From JADKIH01 sp031385005 (GTDB taxonomy: Bacteria; Bacteroidota; Bacteroidia; AKYH767-A; 2013-40CM-41-45): DNA of 64,000 nucleotides. Positions 29,134-38,855 of the stretch are shown here, piece by piece. The translations under genes were made by a program, and so were the position numbers. Below the pieces are notes generated by a model, which made no database searches, was not told the origin of the DNA, and saw only the letters and a list, made by a program, of their open reading frames with translations. Within the stretch, counting starts at the first letter, position 1, and every line of letters starts with the position of its first letter. The DNA lies in the NCBI GenBank assembly GCA_031385005.1, contig JANNBB010000011.1:317046-381045 (forward strand). The letters run 5' to 3'.

Positions 29134-30384
29134 ATGTCTGTATCCTTTTCCGATTTCAAACTCAACAAGCAATTGTGGAATGCAATTGCCGATGCAGGAT
29201 ATACGGAGCCGACGCAAATTCAGCAGAGGGCTATTCCTCTTATTCTTCAAGGACACGATGTCTTGGGAGTGGCACAAACGGGTACCGGAAAAACTGCAGC
29301 ATATCTTATCCCTATCATCTATAAAATAAAATACGCGCAAGGCGACGATCCACGACTGCTAATTGTTGTACCTACACACGAACTCGCTTTGCAGGTAAAT
29401 GAGCATTTCAAGATGCTTGCAAAGTACACCGACTTGCGATCTGTCGCATTAGTAGGAGGGACGGGCATGAAGTCGCAGAAGGATACACTGGCAAAAGGAG
29501 TGGATGCTGTAATTGCGACTCCCGGTCGGCTGATGGATTTGTATTTATCCGCTCATTTGAATTTGAAATGCATATCCGTTTTTGTAATGGATGAGGCCGA
29601 GCGATTGTTAGATATGGGATTCAAAAACCAGATTGGACGAATATTGGAAGTGATGCCACGTAAAAGACTGAACCTGCTTTTTTCAGCTACCTGGGGAGAA
29701 AAAGTAAAAAGGATTTCGGAAGATTTTCTGGTTGGTCCGGTTGAAATCAGAGTAGAGCCGGATGTAAAAACGGTGAAATCTGTTTCTCAAAAGTTGTATT
29801 ATGTTCCCAACCTGAAAACAAAATTGAATTTGTTGGATTATTTAATCAGCGATAAGGCATATAATAAGGTCATTATTTTTTGCAAGACAAAAACCACGGC
29901 AACCAATATTGCTAAATACATTGCCAGAAAATACGGCGAAGAAAAAGTAAAACTCATTCACGGTAACAAAGATCAGAATACGCGATTGAATGCAATGAAG
30001 ATGTTTAGTGAAGAAAAGATTCCATACCTGGTAACGACAGACGTAGCTGCACGGGGAATCGATATCAAAGAAGTTTCGCACGTGTTTAACTTCGATGTTC
30101 CATTAATATACGAAGATTACATACACCGCATCGGCAGAACAGGCCGGGCATTGCATGTCGGAGATTCAATTACTTTCTGTGCACCGAATGACGAATATCA
30201 CCTGAAGAAAATTCAAAAACTTATCGGACAGAAAATTCCTGTCGAAAAAATTCCCGAAGAAGTGGAAATCGTCGATACCCCTTACGAAGAATTGCAAGTC
30301 ATCCTGAAAGAAATCGATTTTCAAAAGAAGAAAGAAGATCCGGATTATCAGGGAGCTTTTCATGAGAAGAAAGTACGCCGGTAG
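29134..30384 (+). CDS. DEAD-box-type RNA helicase (RhlE/RhlB-like) with DEAE motif II
   Basis: 416 residues covering a two-RecA core: Q motif (FSDFKLNKQLWNAIADAGYTEPTQIQQ), motif I AQTGTGKTAA, Ib TPGR, motif II DEAE at residues 153-156 (VMDEAERLLDMGF) instead of DEAD, motif III SAT, motif V TTDVAARGIDI and motif VI HRIGRTGRA. The C-terminal tail is short and charged without the long basic extension of many RhlE proteins. Expected to unwind short RNA duplexes in ribosome assembly or mRNA turnover; the Asp-to-Glu change in motif II is conservative but unusual. Confidence 0.92.
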   Translation: MSVSFSDFKLNKQLWNAIADAGYTEPTQIQQRAIPLILQGHDVLGVAQTGTGKTAAYLIPIIYKIKYAQGDDPRLLIVVPTHELALQVNEHFKMLAKYTDLRSVALVGGTGMKSQKDTLAKGVDAVIATPGRLMDLYLSAHLNLKCISVFVMDEAERLLDMGFKNQIGRILEVMPRKRLNLLFSATWGEKVKRISEDFLVGPVEIRVEPDVKTVKSVSQKLYYVPNLKTKLNLLDYLISDKAYNKVIIFCKTKTTATNIAKYIARKYGEEKVKLIHGNKDQNTRLNAMKMFSEEKIPYLVTTDVAARGIDIKEVSHVFNFDVPLIYEDYIHRIGRTGRALHVGDSITFCAPNDEYHLKKIQKLIGQKIPVEKIPEEVEIVDTPYEELQVILKEIDFQKKKEDPDYQGAFHEKKVRR

Positions 30385-30560
30385 TTTAATTCGTTAATTA
30401 GCTAATTCGTTAATTAGCTAATTGGATTTGGGGATGATTTTAATTATTCAGGTAAACTACTTCTATAACGTGAATTTTATAAGACTTGTTTTTTAAAAAA
30501 AATATTGAAATAACAAATAGCTCAATTAGCTAATCAACGAATTAACGAATCAGCGAATTT
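30385..30560. repeat. paired AATTAGCTAATT / TTCGTTAA repeat locus 2
   Basis: Begins one base after the helicase stop. The left cluster (30385-30424) is two and a half tandem units of TTAATTCGTTAATTAGC; the right cluster (30524-30553) is identical over 30 bp to 24442-24471. About 100 bp of AT-rich sequence lies between. The EamA start codon follows at 30565. Confidence 0.75.
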
Positions 30561-30564
30561 TAAA

Positions 30565-31446
30565 ATGGTAGCAGAGAATAAAAACAAATCCTATATGCTG
30601 ATTGCTGTATTAGCAGTAATCTGGGGGAGTTCATTTATTCTGATGAAGAGAGCTTTGTTGGTTTATACTCCTTATCAAGTTGGATCACTGCGATTGTTTT
30701 TTGCATTTCTGTTTATGCTACCTTTTATCGTCAGGCATTTTGGAGTAATTGAAAAATCAAAAATAAAGTATCTGGTCGCAACCGGATTTTTAGGAAACGG
30801 AATTCCTTCCATACTTTTTCCATTGGCACAAACACGTATTAGCAGCGGACTTGCAGGAATGATCAATACGCTCACACCCATATTTACTTTGATAGTCGGG
30901 ATGTTGATTTTCGGAATGAAGGTAGGCAGGCAAAGATTAATCGGATTGTTCATCGGATTGTTCGGTGCTATTTTGCTTATCTTTTTTAAAACCGGCGGAA
31001 TAGGACTCGATTCGACAAGTGCTTATGCTTTGTTTGTTGTACTTGCCACTGTTTGTTATGCTTTCAGTGTAAACATTCTGAGATACAAATTAACAAACAT
31101 GGATGCTTTGCGAATTACAGGTTTTGCCATATTTTTTACGGGAATTCCGATGGGGATTTACGCTTTCTCGACAGATATTATTCCACGCACAATCCATACG
31201 GAAGGAGCCGCTTTCAGTTTGCTTTGTATCGTTGCATTGGGTGTTTTCAGTACGGCTTTATCGACTGTCTTTTTTAATCAGCTGATCAAGTTATCCGGTG
31301 CTCTTTCTGCAGCAAGCGTTACCTATCTCATTCCGATTGTTGCTGTAATCTGGGGATTTCTGGATCATGAACAACTGGGTGTTTTTCATTTTATCGGAAT
31401 GGCTGCAATACTTTTTGGTGTATATGTTGTAAACAGACAGAAATAA
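30565..31446 (+). CDS. EamA/DMT family transporter
   Basis: 293 residues with about ten TM helices arranged as two EamA repeats. The first repeat carries VIWGSSFILMKRAL and the typical RISSGLAGMINTLTPIFTLIVG; the second carries ALGVFSTALSTVFFNQLIKLSGALSAASVTYLIPIVAVIWGFLDHEQL. These are drug/metabolite exporters of unknown substrate. The gene is flanked by the repeat locus upstream and is convergent with the outer-membrane protein gene (14-bp gap). Confidence 0.92.
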   Translation: MVAENKNKSYMLIAVLAVIWGSSFILMKRALLVYTPYQVGSLRLFFAFLFMLPFIVRHFGVIEKSKIKYLVATGFLGNGIPSILFPLAQTRISSGLAGMINTLTPIFTLIVGMLIFGMKVGRQRLIGLFIGLFGAILLIFFKTGGIGLDSTSAYALFVVLATVCYAFSVNILRYKLTNMDALRITGFAIFFTGIPMGIYAFSTDIIPRTIHTEGAAFSLLCIVALGVFSTALSTVFFNQLIKLSGALSAASVTYLIPIVAVIWGFLDHEQLGVFHFIGMAAILFGVYVVNRQK

Positions 31447-31460
31447 ATTCGCAGAAAAAA

Positions 31461-34301
31461 TTATTTTTCCGGTTCCTTCTTGTCTACTTTGAAAAATTTC
31501 AAATTATATGTAAACGTTAACATGAAGTAGCGTTGCAATTGATTGGATTGAATATCTTCATAGTAAGTATCCGTCGTATTTCGGGTGATGTTGGTATTTT
31601 TTTCAAGGATATCGAACACGGTAAGTCTTAGTTCAGCCACTCTGTTTTTCAAAAATTTATAACCGATTCCTCCATTCCATAATAGATAATTTTGATTGTA
31701 ACTTCCTGATAAACCGGTATTGTATTGATAAGATAAATCGGTTTGCAGCACAAGTCCTTTCCAGGGAATGAACTGAATCTTAAAACGGGAATTTAAATTA
31801 AAATAATCGTTATTGGAAGTAGTTTGATTTGTGTTTCTGACGCTGCTCAACGATCCATTCGAAGAAACTGTAAAATCCAGTTTATCACTTATGTTGCTGC
31901 TTAAAGAGAATCCCATTCCGCCGTTGATTGTTTTGGATTCATTTTTTACCAGATTAATAATGGAAGGAGTATTGGAGTAATTTCCATTCGCATTGAGATT
32001 TAAAGTCGATTTTATTTTCTTCAACGGGAAGCTATAGTTCCCAAATAAACGGATACTGAAATATCCTTCAAGGTTTACAGGTTTGCTTAATTGTGTACCG
32101 TTCGTGAGAACAATTCCATCAACAATGGATGTGTCGTTCGAAGAAATAAAAGTAGAGTTGCCGATATAGTCTTTCGTAATTGTAGCACCTGTATAAATAA
32201 AGAAAGATGTATTCTTTGCGGTATTCACAGAAGAGAATCGAATGTTAATGTTGTTTTGCCAGTCTTGTTTTAAAGCCGGATTTCCTTTTGAAAGCTGAAG
32301 TGGGTTGTTGTTATTGATTACCTCTTGTAATTGACTTACGGAAGGAGAATTGTTACTGGTCCTATAGAAAATCCGCAGGTTTTTAATTGATGTAAATTTG
32401 TATTGAAACATAGCATTTGGTAAAATGCTTCGGAATTCTTTAGCTATTTTGTTTTCCAGAGGGAAAAACTGTTCATTTGATAGTTTGGCTAATTGATAAG
32501 CAAAACCTGCCATCGCATTCCATTTTGTTTTTTGATAACGATAACTTGTTCCTGCAGATTGCGAAAAATATGTGCTGTTGAATTTATTCGATGTCGATGA
32601 ATCGATTTGATTGTAAATTTCATCTGTAGGGGAGAAGGTGAAAGTCCGTTTATCGGAATTTCCATAGTTGTAATAATTTTTATAAGTGAAAGAAATCTGA
32701 CCTTCTTCACTTACAGGTTCTGTATAAACTACTTCAGATGATAATGTTTTTCCGGAAGCATCAATTTCGGAGACCTGATCGGCAATAACTGAATCAGCTG
32801 CAAAAATTGTTGTAGTGGTAGAAATAAGTCCACTACTGTTTTCAGTATTCGAATATCCCGGTGTCAGGTTGAGCGATAAAGTTCTTCCTTTTTTGATAAA
32901 CGATCTTCTATAGAGAATTGGAGAAGAGAAGTTAATTCCGTCGCCTGAAGATGTGTATCCGTTTGAGATACGGCTTAGTATACCTGTATTGTTTGAGTTA
33001 ACTCCATAGTTGTTGCTTGAGCCATTACTCTTCTGAAAGGTAATTCGAGGTTGGAGTAAAACGGAATTTAAAGAGTCGATCTTGTAGTCTAAGCTCAAAT
33101 TCGCGCGGTGATTCGTACTTGTTGTCTTAGCCGAATTATTTTCAACATAATTTAATCCTTCGGTATTAGAAAAATACTGGCGGAATAAATTAGTCGTTGC
33201 ATTGTTTTCAGAGCGGTTGTAAAAATAGCTGAATGAAAACCCAAATTTTTTCCATTGATTGGCATAATTTATTCCGGTAGAATAAGTAGTAGCTATTCCG
33301 TTTTTTGCATCTACTAAAAATGCGCCGGCATCATTGTTTTGCATCGGTCGCCCACCACCTGAACCACCACCACGACCTCCATATCCACCATGAGAACCTT
33401 GCTGACGATTTCCCGCATTGGTGCCAATAACTCCCAACAAGTCATCCGTAGAAAAATTCTGTTCATTTATTTTATTGGCATTACCTAAAATAGTGAGCTT
33501 TCTTTTGTCCTTGAAAAAATTGATGTTCATGCCGTTTTTCCAAAGTTCTTCTGTACCATAACCCGAATAAACCCTGCCGAACGTTCCGTTACGGAATTGC
33601 GGTCTGGTAATAATGTTGAGCGTTTTACTTGAATTGCCGTCATCAAATCCTGTGAATGCACTCTGATCACTCTTTCTGTCATAAACCTGAATTTTATCGA
33701 TCATTTCTGCAGGAAGATTTTTTAATGCCGCATTCGGATCATCTCCCAAATATGGTTTACCATCAACTAAAACACGTTTTACATCTTCGCCCTGAGCCTG
33801 AACTTTTCCATCCTGAAGAGTAATACCCGGCATTTTAGTAGCAAGATCTTCTGCCGTCGCGTCCTTGTTTACTTTATAGGCATCGGCATTGTATTGTGTA
33901 GTATCGCCTTTTTGTTGGGCGTGTAAAACTTCAGCATCCACATTTATTGCTTTCAACGATGTTGACTTCACTTGCATCACCACGGAGCCAAGGTAGACCG
34001 GTTTATCACTCATTTCTATTACCCGATAGAAATCCGAAAAGCTGATAAAGGAAAATTTAAGAAAATAATTCCCCGGACTCAAAGTAAATTTGAAAACACC
34101 GGATGAATCTGTAACCGAAGAAGCGACCAGAGAAGAATCAGTTTCTGAATATGCCGTCACGCCGGCACCAGGTAATGATTGTCCTGAAGGATCTTTAACA
34201 ATGCCCGACAAAGGTGCAACCTGTGCCCACACATTCGGAAGGCCCTGAAAAAAAATGATGAAAAGAATTCCTAAAAAAATTCTTCGCGGAGAATGAGGCA
34301 T
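31461..34301 (-). CDS. TonB-receptor-like outer-membrane beta-barrel protein
   Basis: 946 residues: signal peptide, a carboxypeptidase-regulatory-like Ig domain (LSGIVKDPSGQSLPGAGVTAYSE, residues about 30-110), a plug-like region (DATAEDLATKMPGITLQDGK; RVLVDGKPYLGDDPNAALKNLPAEMIDKIQVYDRKSDQS) and a long outer-membrane barrel (OMP_b-brl_3 type). A Gly-rich insert GSHGGYGGRGGGSGGGRP lies around residue 305. It lacks a SusD partner next to it, so it is not a SusCD polysaccharide locus; the substrate is unknown. Family members use TonB energy or work as outer-membrane barrels without it. Confidence 0.87.
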   Translation of the reverse strand: MPHSPRRIFLGILFIIFFQGLPNVWAQVAPLSGIVKDPSGQSLPGAGVTAYSETDSSLVASSVTDSSGVFKFTLSPGNYFLKFSFISFSDFYRVIEMSDKPVYLGSVVMQVKSTSLKAINVDAEVLHAQQKGDTTQYNADAYKVNKDATAEDLATKMPGITLQDGKVQAQGEDVKRVLVDGKPYLGDDPNAALKNLPAEMIDKIQVYDRKSDQSAFTGFDDGNSSKTLNIITRPQFRNGTFGRVYSGYGTEELWKNGMNINFFKDKRKLTILGNANKINEQNFSTDDLLGVIGTNAGNRQQGSHGGYGGRGGGSGGGRPMQNNDAGAFLVDAKNGIATTYSTGINYANQWKKFGFSFSYFYNRSENNATTNLFRQYFSNTEGLNYVENNSAKTTSTNHRANLSLDYKIDSLNSVLLQPRITFQKSNGSSNNYGVNSNNTGILSRISNGYTSSGDGINFSSPILYRRSFIKKGRTLSLNLTPGYSNTENSSGLISTTTTIFAADSVIADQVSEIDASGKTLSSEVVYTEPVSEEGQISFTYKNYYNYGNSDKRTFTFSPTDEIYNQIDSSTSNKFNSTYFSQSAGTSYRYQKTKWNAMAGFAYQLAKLSNEQFFPLENKIAKEFRSILPNAMFQYKFTSIKNLRIFYRTSNNSPSVSQLQEVINNNNPLQLSKGNPALKQDWQNNINIRFSSVNTAKNTSFFIYTGATITKDYIGNSTFISSNDTSIVDGIVLTNGTQLSKPVNLEGYFSIRLFGNYSFPLKKIKSTLNLNANGNYSNTPSIINLVKNESKTINGGMGFSLSSNISDKLDFTVSSNGSLSSVRNTNQTTSNNDYFNLNSRFKIQFIPWKGLVLQTDLSYQYNTGLSGSYNQNYLLWNGGIGYKFLKNRVAELRLTVFDILEKNTNITRNTTDTYYEDIQSNQLQRYFMLTFTYNLKFFKVDKKEPEK

Positions 34302-34414
34302 TATTGAGTCGGAAATGAATTACAGAATATAGCACAAGGTACAGAGTTTTTGTGATAGCTAATACCCTTTCCGGTGAACAAATAAAATTGTTGGCAAAAA
34401 CTACCCTACTTATT

Positions 34415-35785
34415 TTATTTGCTCATTTCTGTAAAATACTTAAAGAAAAGCGGTATTGTTTCAATTCCCTTCATGTAATTAAATATTCCGTAATGTTCAT
34501 TTGGTGAGTGTATCAAATCACTATCAAGTCCAAAGCCCATGAGTACGGATTTCAGTCCAAGTTCTTTTTCAAACAATGCAACGATTGGGATACTTCCTCC
34601 TCCACGAGTTGGAATGGGTTTTTTACCAAACGTTTGTTCCATCGCTTTGCTCGCTGCTTTATATGCGACAGAGTCTGTCGGTGTAACGACAGGTTCTCCT
34701 CCATGATGCGGAGTGACTTTTACTTTAACTGAAGCCGGCGCGAGTTTGGTGAAATAATCCGAAAATAGTTTGGTGACTTTTTCTGAACCCTGATTGGGAA
34801 CCAAACGCATACTGATTTTAGCATTGGCTTTGGAGGGAAGAACAGTCTTTGCTCCTTCGCCTGTATATCCTCCCCATATTCCGTTTAATTCAAGCGTTGG
34901 CCGGATGCCTGTTCGTTCCAGTGAAGTATAACCTGTTTCGCCTGTTACATCGTTCACTCCTAAATCTTTTTTATATTCTTCCAGAGCGAAGGGTGTTTTG
35001 TTTAATTCTATACGTTCTTCTTTGCTTAACTCAATTACGTCGTCGTAAAATCCGGGAATTGTAATGTGATTGTCTTTGTCTTTTAAGCTTGTAATCATCT
35101 GACAAAGTATTTGAATCGGATTCCCTACTGCTCCTCCATATACGCCTGAATGCAGATCGCGGTTTGGTCCTTGTACTTCAACTTCAATGTAACTGAGTCC
35201 GCGCAATCCTGATTCTATGGACGGTACATCGTTGGCAATAATCGATGTGTCGGAAATTAAAATGACATCACCTTTGAGGCGGTTTTTATTTTCTTTTACC
35301 CAAGGACCGAGATTGGAGGAGCCAACTTCTTCTTCGCCTTCTATCATAAAGCGTACATTACAAGGCAGTGAATTTGTTTTTATCATTCCCTCGAAAGCTT
35401 TAATGTGCATGTACACCTGACCTTTATCATCACATGCTCCTCGGGCATAAATTTTATCGTTTTTGATAACCGGTTCAAAAGGTGGTGAATCCCATAAATT
35501 CAACGGATCAACCGGCTGTACATCGTAATGCCCGTAAACAATTACTGTAGGAAGTTTGGGGTCAATTATTTTTTCTCCATAAACAATTGGGTGACCTTTC
35601 GTAGGGCAAATCTCTACTTTGTCAGCGCCTGCATTTTCCAGTTTAGTTTTGATATATTCAGCGGCTCTCGCTACATCTTTCGAGTATTTGCTGTCTGCAC
35701 TGATTGAAGGAATACGCAACAAGTCCAGTAACTCATCAATAAACCTTTTTTCATTTGTCTTTATAAATTCAGATATCGTTTCCAT
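34415..35785 (-). CDS. M20 family dipeptidase
   Basis: 456 residues. Zinc-binding pattern of M20 dipeptidases: VYGHYDVQPVDP (His and the following Asp), RGACDDKGQVYMH (bridging Asp) and IEGEEEVGSSNLG (catalytic Glu/ligand). The lid-domain GLRGLSYIEVEVQGPNRDLHSGVYGG and the C-terminal RGGGSIPIVALFEKELG and HSPNEHYGI are also present. Predicted cytosolic; hydrolyses dipeptides or related amides. Complete, monocistronic-looking. Confidence 0.93.
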   Translation of the reverse strand: METISEFIKTNEKRFIDELLDLLRIPSISADSKYSKDVARAAEYIKTKLENAGADKVEICPTKGHPIVYGEKIIDPKLPTVIVYGHYDVQPVDPLNLWDSPPFEPVIKNDKIYARGACDDKGQVYMHIKAFEGMIKTNSLPCNVRFMIEGEEEVGSSNLGPWVKENKNRLKGDVILISDTSIIANDVPSIESGLRGLSYIEVEVQGPNRDLHSGVYGGAVGNPIQILCQMITSLKDKDNHITIPGFYDDVIELSKEERIELNKTPFALEEYKKDLGVNDVTGETGYTSLERTGIRPTLELNGIWGGYTGEGAKTVLPSKANAKISMRLVPNQGSEKVTKLFSDYFTKLAPASVKVKVTPHHGGEPVVTPTDSVAYKAASKAMEQTFGKKPIPTRGGGSIPIVALFEKELGLKSVLMGFGLDSDLIHSPNEHYGIFNYMKGIETIPLFFKYFTEMSK

Positions 35786-36033
35786 AGAATAATTTTAGGA
35801 CGAAGATAGTTATTTCCTCTGTTTGTTGATTCATTCATTTTCTGCTTTTTGAAATTGAATTTACGTTCCTAATAAGTAGTTCATTACTAAAAATTTGTTA
35901 AAATGAAATCAAATACAGAAATAAGAAATGATTTGTACTTTAAAATTCTTCAATTCAACGGTAGATGAGCTTGCATAAAGTTGATAAAGTGGCAACCTGT
36001 CGGTTTTTAACACGATCACATCTTTATGTAACA

Positions 36034-37557
36034 TCACTTCGCAGCCAATACTTTTCCCATCATTTCTTTAGGAATAGGAATCCCCATTAACGTTAACACA
36101 GTAGGAGCGAGGTCACACAAACGTCCCGGTTGGATTTTTTTAAATGCATCATCAATGAGAAAAAGCGGAACAGGATTTGTAGTGTGGGCAGTATTCGGAG
36201 AGCCGTCTTCGTTAATCATGTAATCAGCATTACCGTGATCGGCAGTGATCAAAAATGAATAACCTTTTTTAATTCCTGTTTCAACAATGCGTTTGATACA
36301 AGCATCCACCGTTTCAACAGCTTTTACTACTGCCTCAAATACTCCGGTATGACCGACCATATCGGCATTGGCGAAATTCAGACAAACAAAGTCTGTTTGG
36401 GCTTCATTTAATCTTTCACAAATAGCATCCGTTACTTCAGCGGCACTCATTTCCGGTTGCAAATCGTATGTGGCAACTTTTGGTGATTGAATTAATATTC
36501 TGTCTTCTCCTTGAAAAGGTAGTTCCCTACCACCGCTAAAAAAGAAAGTTACGTGCGGATATTTTTCGGTTTCGGCTATCCTAATCTGTGTTTTTCCATT
36601 GGCAGAAATTATTTCGCCAAGCGTATTTTGCAAATTATCTTTTTCATATACAACGCTGACATTGGAAAATGTAGCATCGTAATTCGTCATCGTCACATAG
36701 TGAAGATTAAGTTTATGCATGTTTTGCTCATGGAAATCTACTTGGGTAAGTGCCATGGTAATTTCCCGGCAGCGGTCAGTCCGGAAATTGAAACAGATAA
36801 CTGCATCTCCATCTTCGATAACAGCTTTAGGTTTTCCGGTAGTATCTGTAATGACAACCGGTAAAATAAATTCGTCTGAAACTCCTGCAGCATAAGATGC
36901 TTCAATTGCTTTTATTGGATCTGTATGTTTGACACCATCGGCATGAACCAGCAAATCATAAGCTTTTTTTACTCGCTCCCATCGCTTGTCGCGGTCCATT
37001 GCATAATACCTGCCAACCAGTGAAGCAATGTGTCCGCCCGAATTTTTCAAATGACTTTCTAACTGCTTAATGTATCCGAGTCCGCCATTGGGATCTGTAT
37101 CCCTGCCATCTGTAAAGGCATGGATAAATGTTTTTTCAATTTTAAAATCTTTGGCGAGATCGCACAAAGCCATCAGATGATTGATGTGTGAATGAACACC
37201 TCCATCGGAAACGAGTCCGATTAAATGCAGTTTTTTTCCGGACGACTTTACATACTTCATGGTCTCGATCAGTACAGGATTGCTGAAAAAAGAGTTGTCT
37301 TTGACTGCAAGGTTGACTTTTACTAAATCCTGATAAACTATTCTTCCCGCGCCGATATTCAAGTGACCGACTTCCGAATTTCCCATCTGCCCTTCCGGTA
37401 AACCAACATCTTCTCCGCTGGTTTTTAACTCTGTGTTTGGATAGGAATAAAGGGAATCTACAAAAGGAGTTTTAGCCATATAGATGGCATTCGAACCATT
37501 TTTTGGTCCGTGTCCCCATCCATCCATTACAATTAATACAACTTTCTTGTTTGCCAT
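36034..37557 (-). CDS. gpmI: 2,3-bisphosphoglycerate-independent phosphoglycerate mutase
   Basis: Interconverts 3- and 2-phosphoglycerate with two Mn2+. 507 residues with IVMDGWGHGP (metal Asp), the phosphoserine site QMGNSEVGHLNIGAGRIVYQD (Ser about residue 60), VHSHINHL, HAFTDGRDTDPNGG, RYYAMDRDKRWERV, FNFRTDRCREI and the C-terminal metal site ITADHGNADYM plus HTTNPVP. Length is the family standard. It follows the histidine kinase on the same strand by about 28 bp. Confidence 0.97.
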   Translation of the reverse strand: MANKKVVLIVMDGWGHGPKNGSNAIYMAKTPFVDSLYSYPNTELKTSGEDVGLPEGQMGNSEVGHLNIGAGRIVYQDLVKVNLAVKDNSFFSNPVLIETMKYVKSSGKKLHLIGLVSDGGVHSHINHLMALCDLAKDFKIEKTFIHAFTDGRDTDPNGGLGYIKQLESHLKNSGGHIASLVGRYYAMDRDKRWERVKKAYDLLVHADGVKHTDPIKAIEASYAAGVSDEFILPVVITDTTGKPKAVIEDGDAVICFNFRTDRCREITMALTQVDFHEQNMHKLNLHYVTMTNYDATFSNVSVVYEKDNLQNTLGEIISANGKTQIRIAETEKYPHVTFFFSGGRELPFQGEDRILIQSPKVATYDLQPEMSAAEVTDAICERLNEAQTDFVCLNFANADMVGHTGVFEAVVKAVETVDACIKRIVETGIKKGYSFLITADHGNADYMINEDGSPNTAHTTNPVPLFLIDDAFKKIQPGRLCDLAPTVLTLMGIPIPKEMMGKVLAAK

Positions 37558-37585
37558 TTAAATCGCTGCAAATTTACACAATTAA

Positions 37586-38560
37586 TCAGAGTTTTGATGT
37601 CGATACAGGGAATTCTATATGAATAATAGTACCTGTTGGCTGATTGTCGCTGATATTTATTTTTGCTTCATGTTCATCGATAATAAATTTGCAAATAAAA
37701 AGTCCAAGTCCGGTTCCTTTTGTCTGCCTCGTTTCTTCATTACCAATCCGGTAAAATTTCTCGAAGACCATTGATTTTTCTTTGTCAGGTATTCCTATTC
37801 CTTTATCTCCGATTTCCAATACAACTAGATTTTTTTTACTATAGACATTCACTGTTAATTCTTTGTTTTCTTTGGAGTACTTCCAGGCATTTTCTAAAAG
37901 GTTATTGACCAGAATATTCATTGCATTCTTGTCTGCCATTATATATTGGCCTTCTTCTATAGATGAGATTACATTGTTATGACCCGGCATCTGTTGAAAT
38001 TTTTGCGTCATCAAACGGATGAAAGCGGAGAAATTAAGATCTTCTTTATGAAATGAATAACCTTTGTGATCGATTAAATTTGCCAACAGGGCATTCTCAA
38101 CTAAATTATTTAGCCGGTCCGTATCGTTAATGGCGCTGTTGATAAATGAAATTTCTTTTTCCTTATCCAGGTCATGACGAAGCAGTGTCTGCAGGTAAAG
38201 TTTTATAGCAGCAACGGGCGATTTAAATTCATGCGTAATGGAAAGAAGAAAATTCTTTTGTAAACGGGAAAGGAGCATTTCTTTTCTATAGGCGCCAATC
38301 ATCACAAATGTTCCCCAGATTAATAATGCCATAAATACCGATCCTTCTCCAATTACCATCCAACGACGCTGACTGATTTTCTTATTTAAAAATTCTATTT
38401 CCTGATTACGCTCATCGTTGCTAAGGGACTGAAGAGATACGTTTTCAATTTTATGTGTGTAAACTTCTTCGTTGAGATCAACCAAAAGATAGGCCCACCA
38501 GATGAATTGAAAAACGACATAAAATGCCAGCAAACAGAAAATTAAAACGGGTCTTCTCAC
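37586..38560 (-). CDS. sensor histidine kinase
   Basis: 324 residues starting at a GTG codon. Two TM helices (residues 5-27 and 70-90) enclose a short periplasmic part with a predicted coiled coil, then HisKA with the H-box FLLSITHEFKSPVAAIKLYL, and HATPase_c with N-box NLLENAWKYS, G1 DKGIGIP, F-box FEKFYRI and G2 GTGLGLF. It is orphan: no response regulator is adjacent, and the nearest receiver protein is at 47 kb. The gpmI gene downstream is probably unrelated functionally. Confidence 0.92.
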   Translation of the reverse strand: MRRPVLIFCLLAFYVVFQFIWWAYLLVDLNEEVYTHKIENVSLQSLSNDERNQEIEFLNKKISQRRWMVIGEGSVFMALLIWGTFVMIGAYRKEMLLSRLQKNFLLSITHEFKSPVAAIKLYLQTLLRHDLDKEKEISFINSAINDTDRLNNLVENALLANLIDHKGYSFHKEDLNFSAFIRLMTQKFQQMPGHNNVISSIEEGQYIMADKNAMNILVNNLLENAWKYSKENKELTVNVYSKKNLVVLEIGDKGIGIPDKEKSMVFEKFYRIGNEETRQTKGTGLGLFICKFIIDEHEAKINISDNQPTGTIIHIEFPVSTSKL

Positions 38561-38654
38561 GTGGGGAAGGTAGAAAAAAAACGCCGATAAAAAATAGTAT
38601 ACCTAAATTCTGACGCAACTGTGTATTAAACAGAGTAAGCGGTTTTCGTAAATT

Positions 38655-38825
38655 TCAGATTCTCAATGCCGCTGAATTTTTCTTCGTTTTGATTTCTACC
38701 TGATATGTTATCAGTGTATCATTTTCACCACTTATCCATTTATGCATCACGGCTTTTATAACTTTGAAGTGGGGAAATTTAAAGAAAGCTTCGTAAATAA
38801 GACGGCTGAGTATCAGAAGAGTCAT
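38655..38825 (-). other. possible 56-codon ORF after the PKD protein gene
   Basis: An ATG at 38825 opens a frame to TGA at 38655-38657. Its second half (MHKWISGENDTLITYQVEIK) looks protein-like, but I recognise no family and see no ribosome-binding evidence. It lies in the 295-bp gap between the PKD gene stop and the kinase start. It is in a different frame from the PKD protein and does not restore that protein's missing C-terminus. Confidence 0.2.
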
Positions 38826-38855
38826 TGTCGGAATTTAATGATGAGAAAAAGTTAT

